Part shown: positions 5,796 to 11,975 of the stretch, in pieces | How the letters are laid out: every line of letters begins with the position of its first letter | Numbering within the stretch: the stretch's first letter is position 1 | From: an uncultured Collinsella sp. | Lineage (GTDB): Bacteria > Actinomycetota > Coriobacteriia > Coriobacteriales > Coriobacteriaceae | Direction: 5' to 3' | Assembly: GCA_900550205.1 (NCBI GenBank) | Contig: URRJ01000053.1 | Location: 1 to 11,975, forward strand | DNA: 11,975 bases | Made by a program: the position numbers and the translations under genes | The notes under the pieces: model-generated | What the model saw: only the letters and a program-made list of their open reading frames with translations | Told to the model about the DNA's origin: nothing | Databases searched by the model: none

Positions 5796-5877
5796 AAAAC
5801 GCGCCGCTGGCGCGTTTTTAGCGCAGCGCGGTCGGCGTAAGCCGACCGGATAAATTTTGAGCAAAGCTCAAAATTTA
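5796..5877. repeat. Cluster of three adjacent perfect hairpins
   Basis: Three perfect inverted repeats follow one another. AAAACGCGCC/GGCGCGTTTT (5796-5805, 5809-5818; 10 bp, 3-nt loop) is followed by a further T and is terminator-like in both directions. CGGTCGGC/GCCGACCG (5829-5836, 5841-5848; 8 bp, GTAA loop). TAAATTTTGAGC/GCTCAAAATTTA (5851-5862, 5866-5877; 12 bp, AAA loop). The block is bounded by AGGAGGGAT (5758-5766) and its inverted partner ATCCCTCCT (5881-5889). No gene is present. It looks like a compact structured repeat unit; whether it recurs elsewhere in the genome cannot be told from here. Confidence 0.8.
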
Positions 5878-6100
5878 GACATCCCTCCTATCCAACCCGC
5901 GCCCGCATCACGTTCGATCCCGGCCCAAAATCACAAACGCGTACATCACCCTCCAAACCCAACATTTTTAACATCTTTGGAGGCTGACGCACACGTTTGG
6001 TGCCTACGCCCGCATCCAGTCCCAACCGTTTACCGAGCAACAGGGTCGCCACGCCCGCCAACCATGTACTATGTACGGGCATTGTCTAAACCCGCAACAC
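5878..6100. other. Gene-free spacer before the TRIC-family gene
   Basis: No convincing gene. A 64-codon open frame on the minus strand (5888-6082) has no ribosome binding site and resembles no family I know. CCTCCAAA (5950-5957) and TTTGGAGG (5976-5983) form an 8-bp inverted repeat with an 18-nt loop. ATGTAC occurs twice close together (6064-6069 and 6071-6076). The promoter of the next gene should lie here, but no good -35/-10 pair stands out. Confidence 0.5.
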
Positions 6101-6113
6101 AAAGGACCCCATC

Positions 6114-6803
6114 TTGCCCGTCGTCGCCGCTATGACCGTTACCACACACGCCTCGGATGCCATGGTCGCTATTCCGTTTTGGCTTGAGATGTTCGCTGTT
6201 GTCGCGGCATCGATCTCAGGAGTTCTGGTCGCGCGCGAGCACAAGCTCGACCTGGTGGGTGCCGTCGCGCTCGCCGTGGTTTGCGGCCTGGGCGGCGGTC
6301 TTTTGCGCGATATGACGCTGCAGGTGGGCAACGTCTACATCCTCAACCAGCCGATGGCGCTCCCGCTTTCCATTGCCACGGCAGCCATCATCTACATTTT
6401 CCCGGCAATCGTCGACAAGCCCGAAAAACTCATCCCCCTGCTCGACATCATCTCGGTCGGCATCTACGCCGCCACTGGAGCAGACAAGGCGCTAGTCTAC
6501 GGCTTTGCGCCGGCGGTGTGCATCATGATGGGCTTTTTCACCGCGGTGGGCGGTGGCATGCTGCGCGACAGTTTTATGGGCGTAGTGCCGGGCATTTTCC
6601 AGCGCACCAACTTCTATGCCATCGCAGCCATCGCCGGCTCGGCAAGCTATGTATGCCTTGTCATGAGCGGCGTCGTCAACAACATCACCGCGTTGATCGT
6701 ATGCGTTGCGATAACTATGAGCCTGCGCTGGCTGTCACTGCGTTTTGACATCAAAAGCCCCACCGAGGAAGACATCGCACGCTTTTTGCACCGCAAAAAG
6801 TAG
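6114..6803 (+). CDS. TRIC-family (UPF0126) membrane cation channel homologue
   Basis: Prokaryotic TRIC proteins are trimeric seven-helix membrane channels, potassium-selective in the members studied; the physiological role in bacteria is not settled. The product is 229 aa, slightly longer than the family norm of about 200-220, and almost entirely hydrophobic. The two internally repeated halves are visible through their matching glycine motifs, GLGGGLLRDM (about residues 57-66) and AVGGGMLRDS (about 143-152), each the hallmark of one three-helix repeat. The last helix ends near residue 200 and is followed by a short charged cytoplasmic tail ending in HRKK. I use the TTG at 6114 because an AAAGGA site (6101-6106) lies 7 nt upstream; an ATG at 6132 is the alternative and would shorten the protein by six residues. 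It stands alone between non-coding DNA and the next gene, 106 nt downstream on the same strand. Confidence 0.9.
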   Translation: MPVVAAMTVTTHASDAMVAIPFWLEMFAVVAASISGVLVAREHKLDLVGAVALAVVCGLGGGLLRDMTLQVGNVYILNQPMALPLSIATAAIIYIFPAIVDKPEKLIPLLDIISVGIYAATGADKALVYGFAPAVCIMMGFFTAVGGGMLRDSFMGVVPGIFQRTNFYAIAAIAGSASYVCLVMSGVVNNITALIVCVAITMSLRWLSLRFDIKSPTEEDIARFLHRKK

Positions 6804-6909
6804 GTGGCGCGGGCTCATCCTTCGAAATGTAACCGAGAGGTTCTTTTAGAGCGCCCATGCGTTGGGTACCCTGTTAGGTGCATATCGAGCATCTGACGAA
6901 GGATTCACT

Positions 6910-8058
6910 ATGCCCTGCAATCAATTCCCGTCGACCCAGCACCGTAAAGCGTGGGGCCGCATCACCATCCTATTCGCACTCATCGCGTTGGCGCTCACCG
7001 CACTTCCCACGGCGTCGTTCGCCGGCACAGACACCGCAGGAAACGTACTTGCGACCGACAATGACGTCAATCCGTCCGGCGTCGAGGGTGACCTGTACTG
7101 GGCCGGTCAGGCCCTCAACCTGGACGACACCTCCATCGACCGCGATATCATCGCCGCGGGCGATACCCTCTCGATCCGCGACTGCACGGTGGGTGGCGCC
7201 GTCCGTCTGGCGGCACGCACCATCGACATTGCCAAGACCACGGTTGATGGCAGCGTCACGGTGGCCGGCCAGCACGTTGTGCTCAATTCCGGCAGCGCCG
7301 CCAACTGTTTTTACGCGATGGGCGAGACGGTTGCCCTGCGAGGCTCCACCAAGTCGGCGGCACTTGCAGGCGATACGGTGACCATCGACGGCACCGTCGA
7401 GGGCGATGTCGAGGTTTGGGCCGATAAGCTCGTCTTGGGCAAGAATGCCCGCATTACCGGCACCGTAAACGCGCACATTTCCGAGGACCCCGAGCGCGCC
7501 GCGGGAGCCGAGGTCGGCGCACTGAAGATCGACCGCACCGAGAACGAGAACGCGACAACGACCGCCAATGACATCATCGGCGGCATCGTCGCCGCGGCGC
7601 TCTCGACCTGCTTTGTCGCCCTGCTGCTCGAGCTCGTCTTTCCGCGTGCAACCGCCAGCGCCGCTGGCATGCTCCACCAGCGCCCCACGCCCCTGTGGGT
7701 GAGCGGTCTTCTGGGTACGATTGCTGTCGTCCCCGCCGTCCTGCTGCTGATCATCTCTATCGCTGGCCTGTCGCTTGCCGGAACCCTCTTGTGCGGCGTT
7801 ATCGGCATCGCATTGGTGTCGAGTGCCTTTGCGGGGTGCGCAATCGCCCGCATGGTCGGACACAGCCAGAACCGTTACGCCATGGCGGCCGTGGGCGGCA
7901 TCGCCGCGGGCGCGCTTACGGCAATCCCCCTCATAGGCGACTTCATCAGCGGCGTAGCCTTTGTCTTTACGCTCGGCTACATCATTCAAATCATCTGGCG
8001 CAACGCCCGCCTCAAGCCGCAGCAGCCGGCTAACACGCCGGGACTCCCCACCGCTTAG
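6910..8058 (+). CDS. Exported bactofilin-like repeat protein with C-terminal membrane helices
   Basis: No characterised function. The protein is 382 aa. Residues 1-38 look like a signal peptide: a basic stretch (HRKAWGR), a hydrophobic core and a likely cleavage site TASFA-GT. Residues about 59-189 form short alternating repeats of the type seen in bactofilins and other polymer-forming beta-helices, for example GDTLSI, GDTVTIDGTVEGDVEVWADKLVLG and GKNARITGTV. A charged linker (about 190-220) is followed by four or five predicted membrane helices (about 222-244, 262-311 and 322-359) and a short polar tail. The layout suggests a beta-helical domain outside the membrane, anchored by the C-terminal helices. 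The frame is open from a TTG at 6862, but the ATG at 6910 has a GAAGGA site 6 nt upstream and gives a clean signal peptide. Classical bactofilins are cytoplasmic and lack this signal and anchor, so I do not use that name outright. Confidence 0.8.
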   Translation: MPCNQFPSTQHRKAWGRITILFALIALALTALPTASFAGTDTAGNVLATDNDVNPSGVEGDLYWAGQALNLDDTSIDRDIIAAGDTLSIRDCTVGGAVRLAARTIDIAKTTVDGSVTVAGQHVVLNSGSAANCFYAMGETVALRGSTKSAALAGDTVTIDGTVEGDVEVWADKLVLGKNARITGTVNAHISEDPERAAGAEVGALKIDRTENENATTTANDIIGGIVAAALSTCFVALLLELVFPRATASAAGMLHQRPTPLWVSGLLGTIAVVPAVLLLIISIAGLSLAGTLLCGVIGIALVSSAFAGCAIARMVGHSQNRYAMAAVGGIAAGALTAIPLIGDFISGVAFVFTLGYIIQIIWRNARLKPQQPANTPGLPTA

Positions 8059-8064
8059 CCGCCA

Positions 8065-8099
8065 ACCACCACAAAGGGGCCAGGCACCTTTGTGGTGGT
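8065..8099. repeat. REP-like palindrome after the bactofilin-like gene
   Basis: ACCACCACAAAGG (8065-8077) and CCTTTGTGGTGGT (8087-8099) are perfect 13-bp inverted repeats around a 9-nt centre. It begins 6 nt past the upstream stop codon. The core GGGGCCAGGCACC resembles, from memory, the GGGGACAGGCACC core of REP elements mobilised by Y1 (RAYT) transposases in several bacterial groups. No T-run follows, so it is not a typical terminator. Whether it is dispersed in this genome is untested. Confidence 0.6.
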
Positions 8100-8125
8100 G
8101 CAGGCCAACTCGATCCCCGTGCACA

Positions 8126-8158
8126 AAAGGGCGCCGACCATTGCGGTCGGCGCCCTTT
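8126..8158. terminator. Bidirectional terminator between convergent genes
   Basis: AAAGGGCGCCGACC (8126-8139) and GGTCGGCGCCCTTT (8145-8158) form a perfect 14-bp stem with a 5-nt loop. The stem ends in T-runs on both strands (CCCTTTCT on plus, CCCTTTTG on minus). It sits between the end of the plus-strand bactofilin-like gene and the end of typA and can serve both. Confidence 0.85.
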
Positions 8159-8185
8159 CTCGTTAGTCGCTATAAAGCCCAGCGC

Positions 8186-10024
8186 TTATTTGTTGACCTG
8201 GCCGGCGCGGACGGCAGCCTTCTTGCGGTCGGTGGCGTTGAGCAGACGCTTGCGCAGGCGGATGTTCTTGGGAGTAATCTCGACCAGCTCGTCGTCGGCG
8301 ATGTACTCCAGCGCCTCCTCCAGCGAGAAGGTGCGGGGCGGCACCAGCTGGACAGAGATATCGGAGGTCGAGGAACGCTGGTTGCCCAGGTTCTTGGTAC
8401 GAGCGATGTTGACGACCATGTCGCCGGCCTTGCTGCGCTCGCCCACGATCATACCCTCATAGCACTCGGTGCCCGGCTCAACAAACAGCTGGCCGCGCTC
8501 CTGCAGCGTACCCAGAGCATAGGCAACGGCCTTCTCGGTGGTCATGGAGATCATGGCGCCGTTCTGACGGTTACCGATCTCGCCGGCGTAAGGACCATAC
8601 TCCAGGAAGGTGTGGTAGAACACGCCCTCGCCGTGGGTAACGTTCATAATGCGGTTCTTAAGACCCATGATGCCGCGGGTCGGGATCTTAAACTCGAGGT
8701 GCGTCACGATGCCCGAGGTATCCATGCTCGTCATGATGCCGCCGGAGGTGCCGAAGACCTCAACGACCTTGCCCGAGTACTCGTCCGGGCACTCGACGAC
8801 GGCCTGCTCAACGGGCTCCATCTTGTTGCCGTTCTCGTCCTTCTTAAACAGAACGCGGGGACGGCCGACCTGGAACTCAAAGCCCTCGCGGCGCATGGAC
8901 TCCATCAGAACGGATAGGTGCAGAATGCCGCGGCCCGAGACCTCGACGCCGCTCTTGTCCTCGAGCTCCTCGATCTTCATGGTCACGTTGTTCTCTGCCT
9001 CGTTGAACAGGCGCTCCTTGAGCTGACGGGCGCCCACGATGTCACCGTCGCGACCGACGAGCGGGGAGGTCGACGCCTCAAAGACGATGGACATGGTCGG
9101 CGGGTCGATCTCGATGGGCTCGAGCTCAACGGGGTTCTCGGGATCGGTGTAGACATCGCCGATATCGGTGCGGTCGATGCCCACGACGGCAGCGATGTCG
9201 CCGGCGCCGACTTCCTGGCACTCGGTGCGGCCCAGGTAGTCGAAGGTAAAGAGCTGTTTGACGGTAGCGGTGGCGCTGGAGCCGTCGTTCTTCACAACCA
9301 AAATCTGGTCGCCCTGGTGGATGGTGCCGGAGTACACGCGACCGATGCCGATACGGCCAACGAAGTTGGAGTGGTCGATGGTCACGCACTGCATGGCCAG
9401 CGGGGCGTTCTCGTCAACCTCGGGCGCGGGCATGTCGTCGATGATCATATCGAGCAGCGGATACATGTCCATGTTGCCGTCGTTGGGGTCAAGGCGAGCA
9501 AAGCCATTCATGGCGCTAGCGTAGACCACGTGCTCCATGGCGAACTCGAGCTGGTCGTCGGTTGCGCCCAGGTCGGCCATGAGGTCCAGGCAGTCGTTGT
9601 AGGCCTTCTCGGGGTTGGCGCCCGGACGATCGATCTTGTTGATGACGATCATGATCTTAAGGCCGGTGTCGATAGCGTGACGCAGCACGAAGCGGGTCTG
9701 GGGCATGGGGCCCTCAAAAGCGTCGACCAGCAGCAGGGCGCCGTCGGCCATACGCAGCACGCGCTCGACCTCGCCGCCAAAGTCGGCGTGGCCCGGGGTA
9801 TCGATGACGTTGATCTTAACGTCCTTGTACTCGATAGAGATGTTCTTGGCGAGAATCGTAATGCCGCGCTCGCGCTCCTGGTCGTTGGAATCCAGGACGC
9901 GGTCCTCGACCTGCTGGTTGGCACGGAAGGCGTCCGTGGCACGCAGGAGCTTGTCGACCATCGTCGTCTTGCCGTGGTCGACGTGAGCGATGATGGCGAT
10001 GTTCCTCAGATTGTCTACGCGCAT
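8186..10024 (-). CDS. typA: Ribosome-associated translational GTPase TypA/BipA
   Basis: TypA (BipA) is an EF-G-like GTPase that binds the ribosome and supports 50S assembly and growth under stress or cold. The protein is 612 aa, the usual length. The G motifs are intact: G1 AHVDHGKT (13-20), switch I RGIT (53-56), G3 DTPGHADF (75-82), G4 NKID (129-132) and a G5-like YASAMNG near residue 169. Domain II follows from about residue 208, and the family-specific C-terminal part includes GIMGLKNRIMNVTHGEGVFYH and GTECYEGMIVG, which separate it from EF-G and LepA. The ATG has an AGGGGA site 5 nt upstream. It is the last gene of a probable minus-strand operon starting with the DUF151 gene, but 117 nt and an 11-bp imperfect hairpin separate it from its upstream neighbour, so it may also have its own promoter; I see no clear one. 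Confidence 0.97.
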   Translation of the reverse strand: MRVDNLRNIAIIAHVDHGKTTMVDKLLRATDAFRANQQVEDRVLDSNDQERERGITILAKNISIEYKDVKINVIDTPGHADFGGEVERVLRMADGALLLVDAFEGPMPQTRFVLRHAIDTGLKIMIVINKIDRPGANPEKAYNDCLDLMADLGATDDQLEFAMEHVVYASAMNGFARLDPNDGNMDMYPLLDMIIDDMPAPEVDENAPLAMQCVTIDHSNFVGRIGIGRVYSGTIHQGDQILVVKNDGSSATATVKQLFTFDYLGRTECQEVGAGDIAAVVGIDRTDIGDVYTDPENPVELEPIEIDPPTMSIVFEASTSPLVGRDGDIVGARQLKERLFNEAENNVTMKIEELEDKSGVEVSGRGILHLSVLMESMRREGFEFQVGRPRVLFKKDENGNKMEPVEQAVVECPDEYSGKVVEVFGTSGGIMTSMDTSGIVTHLEFKIPTRGIMGLKNRIMNVTHGEGVFYHTFLEYGPYAGEIGNRQNGAMISMTTEKAVAYALGTLQERGQLFVEPGTECYEGMIVGERSKAGDMVVNIARTKNLGNQRSSTSDISVQLVPPRTFSLEEALEYIADDELVEITPKNIRLRKRLLNATDRKKAAVRAGQVNK

Positions 10025-10071
10025 GTAGTTCCCCTATCTTCTATCCATATACAAACGGCACGCGTATGCGA

Positions 10072-10099
10072 CCCGCCCAGCGATACAACGCTCGGCGGG
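10072..10099. other. Imperfect palindrome upstream of typA
   Basis: CCCGCCCAGCG (10072-10082) and CGCTCGGCGGG (10089-10099) pair over 11 bp with one mismatch and a 6-nt loop. There is no T-run on the minus strand, so it is not a standard terminator for the upstream gene. It lies 48 nt before typA and could be an operator, an RNA-processing site or a leader structure. Confidence 0.4.
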
Positions 10100-10141
10100 A
10101 ATATTGAGCCTTTTACCGAAAACTCGTTTATTTTAGCGATT

Positions 10142-10591
10142 TTAGATGAGAGGGGTTTCCTCACCTGCAGGTTCAGGGTCGCTCCACATAAAACCATCGC
10201 CGGCGCCCATGCCCTCATACAGTACATATGCCGAAAAACCGCTCTCGAGCGTCGTCTCAAAAAAACTCACGAGCAGAGCGTCATGGTAGCCGCCGTCAAT
10301 CTCGACGCAGCCGGTATAGCCGATGGCATAGCGGGCGATACGGCCCAGGCCCTCGTCCTTAAGACCCATCTTGTGCTCGGAGATAAAGTTGGTGGCCGCC
10401 TCGAGGCACGCCTCTTCGCCATCCTCATCGAGCGCCGCCAGATAACGGTTGGAAGCGGCGTCCTCAATTGCCACGACCACGCCGGGGTTTTCACCGGCGG
10501 CAAGGTCATCCAAGAACGCGCCGATCAGATCGCACACCATGGCGTCGAGCTCGGCGGAGACGTTACCGGCGTCCTGCATATCCTGTGCCAT
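10142..10591 (-). CDS. Small acidic protein of unknown function
   Basis: I do not recognise this family. The product is 149 aa, strongly acidic and soluble, with no signal peptide or membrane segment. The N-terminal part looks helical (AELDAMVCDLIGAFLDDLAAG). The middle has alternating hydrophobic strands and Gly-rich turns (GVVVAIED, RIARYAIGYTGCVEIDGGYHDALLVSFFE), and the tail is rich in Glu, Asp and Pro. Two Cys (residues about 20 and 62) and a third near 95 are not arranged as a metal site. The start ATG has a GGGAAGG site about 7 nt upstream. It lies 30 nt after the small membrane-protein gene and upstream of typA on the same strand, so co-expression with both is likely. Base composition matches its neighbours. 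A real gene by these criteria, but function open. Confidence 0.8.
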   Translation of the reverse strand: MAQDMQDAGNVSAELDAMVCDLIGAFLDDLAAGENPGVVVAIEDAASNRYLAALDEDGEEACLEAATNFISEHKMGLKDEGLGRIARYAIGYTGCVEIDGGYHDALLVSFFETTLESGFSAYVLYEGMGAGDGFMWSDPEPAGEETPLI

Positions 10592-10621
10592 CTTTAGACC
10601 TTCCCATCGAGTCTGGCGTCG

Positions 10622-10978
10622 TTACAGTTCTTGCGCCTCGGCGGCGATCTTAGCGGCGGCATCGCGGGCGCGCGTCATGTCCGACGCGCGCTTGTCGAGC
10701 ACCTTGATCTGGCTGGTCAGCATGACCGCATCGACCACGCCCCAAATCACCAGGCCCGTAGAGATCGAAAACCCAAGCGCACCAACTGTACCACGAAGGC
10801 GCGAGCAGATTGCCGCGACAAGGGCGGAGATGACAACCATCTTGATAAACGAGCCGCGGCGTTCACGAAGCGTGCGGGCCTGCGTCACATAGGCAATGCG
10901 TGCCGCCTCAGAAGCCTCCGAGCGCATCTGGGCCTCGCGGGCGATCGCAGCCGCCTCGGCAGAAACTCCGGCGCTCAT
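10622..10978 (-). CDS. Small two-helix membrane protein of unknown function
   Basis: I do not recognise this protein. From the chosen start it is 118 aa. Residues about 1-44 are an Ala/Glu/Arg-rich amphipathic, probably coiled-coil segment (EAAAIAREAQMRSEASEAARIAY). Two hydrophobic helices follow (about 45-62 FIKMVVISALVAAICSRL and 66-90 around GFSISTGLVIWGVVDAVML). The C-terminus is another charged helix (DKRASDMTRARDAAAKIAAEAQEL). Both ends would lie on the same, probably cytoplasmic, side with the helices forming a hairpin. The frame is open from an ATG at 11011 that touches the upstream stop codon, but no ribosome binding site precedes it; the ATG at 10978 has a GGAG site 9 nt upstream, so I prefer it with moderate confidence. 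It sits between the DUF151 gene and the acidic-protein gene with gaps of about 30 nt each, consistent with one operon. Confidence 0.7.
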   Translation of the reverse strand: MSAGVSAEAAAIAREAQMRSEASEAARIAYVTQARTLRERRGSFIKMVVISALVAAICSRLRGTVGALGFSISTGLVIWGVVDAVMLTSQIKVLDKRASDMTRARDAAAKIAAEAQEL

Positions 10979-11011
10979 GAGCGCGCACTCCGTCGCGTGT
11001 TTGCCGGGCAT

Positions 11012-11512
11012 TTAAAAATCATCGGGCGAGAGCGTTTGGACGAATTCATCGAACTTTTCGAACTCTTGCTCGTCGTCGACTTCCTCGGCGTGCGGTGAGA
11101 CGGTGCCCAAGCGATTCATGATGTCGTCTTCAACGAACATGGGGGCATTGCTGCGTACGGCGAGGGCGATGGCGTCACTCGGACGTGCATCGATCCTATG
11201 CTCGTTGCCATCGGCCAACACGACAACCGTCGCGTAAAACACGGGCGGCTCGGCGCGGACGATTTCGACGCGCTCGAGCTTGGCACCTAGGGCGTCGACG
11301 GTGTCGAGCAGCAGGTCGTGCGTGATCGGGCGATCGGCGCGGCCGCTGTCGATGCCGCGGCTGATTGCCGCAGCCTCAAACGAGCCAGTCTGGATGGAGA
11401 GGGAGCGCAGCGGCGCGGGGGAATCCGACTTGCTGCAGCGCTCGCGAAGCACGATAAGCGATGGCACGGGACCGGCGGCCATGACGATAGTCTCTATGTC
11501 GACACGAACCAT
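11012..11512 (-). CDS. Bifunctional nuclease family (DUF151) protein
   Basis: DUF151 proteins are called bifunctional nucleases because a plant member degrades both RNA and DNA; the bacterial role is poorly known. The product is 166 aa. The domain covers about residues 3-135 and shows the family's two strongest motifs, RPITHDLLLDTVDALG (61-76) and the block from DARPSDAIALAVR (108-120) to PMFVEDDIM (124-132), with VFYATVVV (91-98) between. The glycine motif near the start of the domain appears as IQTGSFEAAAI, a little off the usual form. An acidic tail (DDEQEFEKFDEF) follows. The frame is open to 11542, but the ATG at 11512 gives the family start MVRVDIE and has GGAGG (11519-11523) 6 nt upstream, so I use it. 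It is the first gene of the probable operon leading to typA. No strong promoter is evident; a TAGTAT at 11569-11574 is a possible -10. Confidence 0.9.
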   Translation of the reverse strand: MVRVDIETIVMAAGPVPSLIVLRERCSKSDSPAPLRSLSIQTGSFEAAAISRGIDSGRADRPITHDLLLDTVDALGAKLERVEIVRAEPPVFYATVVVLADGNEHRIDARPSDAIALAVRSNAPMFVEDDIMNRLGTVSPHAEEVDDEQEFEKFDEFVQTLSPDDF

Positions 11513-11651
11513 GGAACACCTCCGGTACGTAGCGGTTAACACGCGGCAGCCCGCCGCATTGAATAGCTATACTACCCAAACTTTCGCACAGCACACAAAA
11601 TCAAAGTAGTTAATTTGGGACGGGGCTTTTTGACCGCTTTCGGTAGGTAAG

Positions 11652-11682
11652 AAAAAAGCCTCGAGGCAATTGCCCCGAGGCT
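11652..11682 (-). terminator. Intrinsic terminator after tRNA-Ile
   Basis: On the minus strand AGCCTCGGGGCAA and TTGCCTCGAGGCT (11657-11682) form a stem with one G-U pair and an AATT loop, followed by TTTTTT. It ends the tRNA-Ala/tRNA-Ile transcript, 15 nt past the tRNA-Ile CCA. Confidence 0.9.
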
Positions 11683-11696
11683 CTTCACGGTTTTGA

Positions 11697-11773
11697 TGGT
11701 GGACCTGACAAGATTCGAACTTGTGACCTCCCGGTTATCAGCCGGACGCTCTAACCAACTGAGCTACAGGTCC
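11697..11773 (-). tRNA. tRNA-Ile, anticodon GAT
   Basis: A complete 77-nt tRNA with encoded CCA. The acceptor arms GGACCTG and CAGGTCC pair fully. The D arm TAGCTCAGTTGGTTAGAGC is standard, the anticodon arm CCGGC/ACCGG carries anticodon GAT (11737-11739), and the T-loop is TTCGAAT. It lies 4 nt after tRNA-Ala and just before a strong terminator. An identical 3' part starts again at 11921. Confidence 0.97.
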
Positions 11774-11777
11774 ATCA

Positions 11778-11853
11778 TGGTGGAGGTTAGGGGGATCGAA
11801 CCCCTGACCTCAGGCTTGCAAAGCCCGCGCTCTCCCAGCTGAGCTAAACCCCC
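11778..11853 (-). tRNA. tRNA-Ala, anticodon TGC
   Basis: A complete 76-nt tRNA with encoded CCA. The acceptor arms GGGGGTT and AACCTCC pair with one G-U. The anticodon arm holds TGC (11818-11820), and the T arm is AGGGG-TTCGATC-CCCCT. It precedes tRNA-Ile by 4 nt, the reverse of the Ile-Ala order found inside rRNA operons, and no rRNA is visible here. Only 11 nt separate its 5' end from an upstream terminator-like hairpin. Confidence 0.97.
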
Positions 11854-11864
11854 ACGGAGACAGT

Positions 11865-11909
11865 AATAAACACCCCAGCGGCGACTCGGCTCTCGCTGGG
11901 GTGTTTATT
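11865..11909 (-). terminator. Long hairpin between two tRNA units
   Basis: AATAAACACCCCAGCG (11865-11880) and CGCTGGGGTGTTTATT (11894-11909) are perfect 16-bp inverted repeats with a 13-nt loop. On the minus strand the stem ends GTGTTTATT, a T-rich but broken run. It starts 11 nt past the CCA of the upstream tRNA-Ile and most likely terminates or pauses that transcript; it could also be a processing signal, since it is so close to tRNA-Ala. Confidence 0.75.
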
Positions 11910-11920
11910 GCGAAAGAAAG

Positions 11921-11975
11921 TGGTGGACCTGACAAGATTCGAACTTGTGACCTCCCGGTTATCAGCCGGACGCTC
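11921..11975 (-). tRNA. Second tRNA-Ile(GAT), 3' part only
   Basis: The 55 nt in view, from the CCA through the T arm, variable loop and anticodon arm, are identical to the same part of the tRNA-Ile at 11697-11773, including anticodon GAT. The 5' third lies beyond the right edge. The copy suggests a tandem duplication of a tRNA unit or several tRNA-Ile genes in a row. Confidence 0.93.

Noticed and set aside
5451..5864. A 137-codon minus-strand frame across the tRNA-Ser genes
   Set aside because: It is the reverse strand of two tRNA genes. Its GGIRTLV and RVRDLNPG stretches are the typical false peptides produced by antisense tRNA sequence.
5796..5877. CRISPR array or tandem repeats
   Set aside because: The three hairpins differ in sequence and have no regular spacers. 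There is no repeat-spacer pattern and there are no cas genes.
5888..6082. A 64-codon minus-strand frame (ending NVMRARVG)
   Set aside because: It has no ribosome binding site, no family resemblance and mixed third-base use. It could be a gene remnant, but I cannot support that.

Overview
The window looks like a stretch of core chromosome from a high-GC, anaerobic-type actinobacterium. Collinsella or a close relative in the Coriobacteriia is my best guess. This rests on base composition, strong AGGAGG-type ribosome binding sites, occasional TTG starts, CCA-encoding tRNA genes and the general look of the proteins. It is an inference, not a database result. No prophage, integron, transposase, CRISPR array or toxin-antitoxin pair is visible.

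Left part (1-5060, minus strand, read right to left): the classic ribosomal/replication cluster rpsF-ssb-rpsR-rplI has a plausible promoter and a structured leader in front of rpsF and a strong terminator after rplI. Next comes dnaB (replicative helicase). It is followed by purA (adenylosuccinate synthetase), which has its own likely promoter overlapping the dnaB stop, and by the first 55 codons of purD (GAR synthetase), which runs off the left edge. The purA-purD spacer holds two inverted repeats that cannot form at the same time.

Middle (5061-8158): a gene-poor spacer leads into two plus-strand tRNA-Ser genes (GGA and CGA anticodons), each followed by an intrinsic terminator. Next is an odd non-coding block: an inverted 19-nt copy of the tRNA-Ser 3' end beside three back-to-back perfect hairpins. 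Two plus-strand membrane-protein genes follow: a TRIC-family cation channel homologue with a TTG start, and an exported protein with a bactofilin-like beta-helical repeat region fused to C-terminal membrane helices. A REP-like palindrome and a shared bidirectional terminator close this part.

Right part (8159-11975, minus strand): a probable operon runs from a bifunctional-nuclease-family (DUF151) protein through a small two-helix membrane protein and a small acidic protein of unknown function to the ribosome-associated GTPase TypA/BipA. Beyond it lie tRNA-Ala(TGC) and tRNA-Ile(GAT), then a terminator hairpin and the 3' part of a second tRNA-Ile that is identical over its visible 55 nt.

Most of the window is housekeeping. 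The items most worth a second look are the hairpin/tRNA-fragment block at 5756-5889, the competing stems between purA and purD, the REP-like palindrome at 8065-8099, the exported bactofilin-like protein, the terminators placed between clustered tRNA genes, and the uncharacterised partners of TypA. I do not see strong evidence for an entirely new system.
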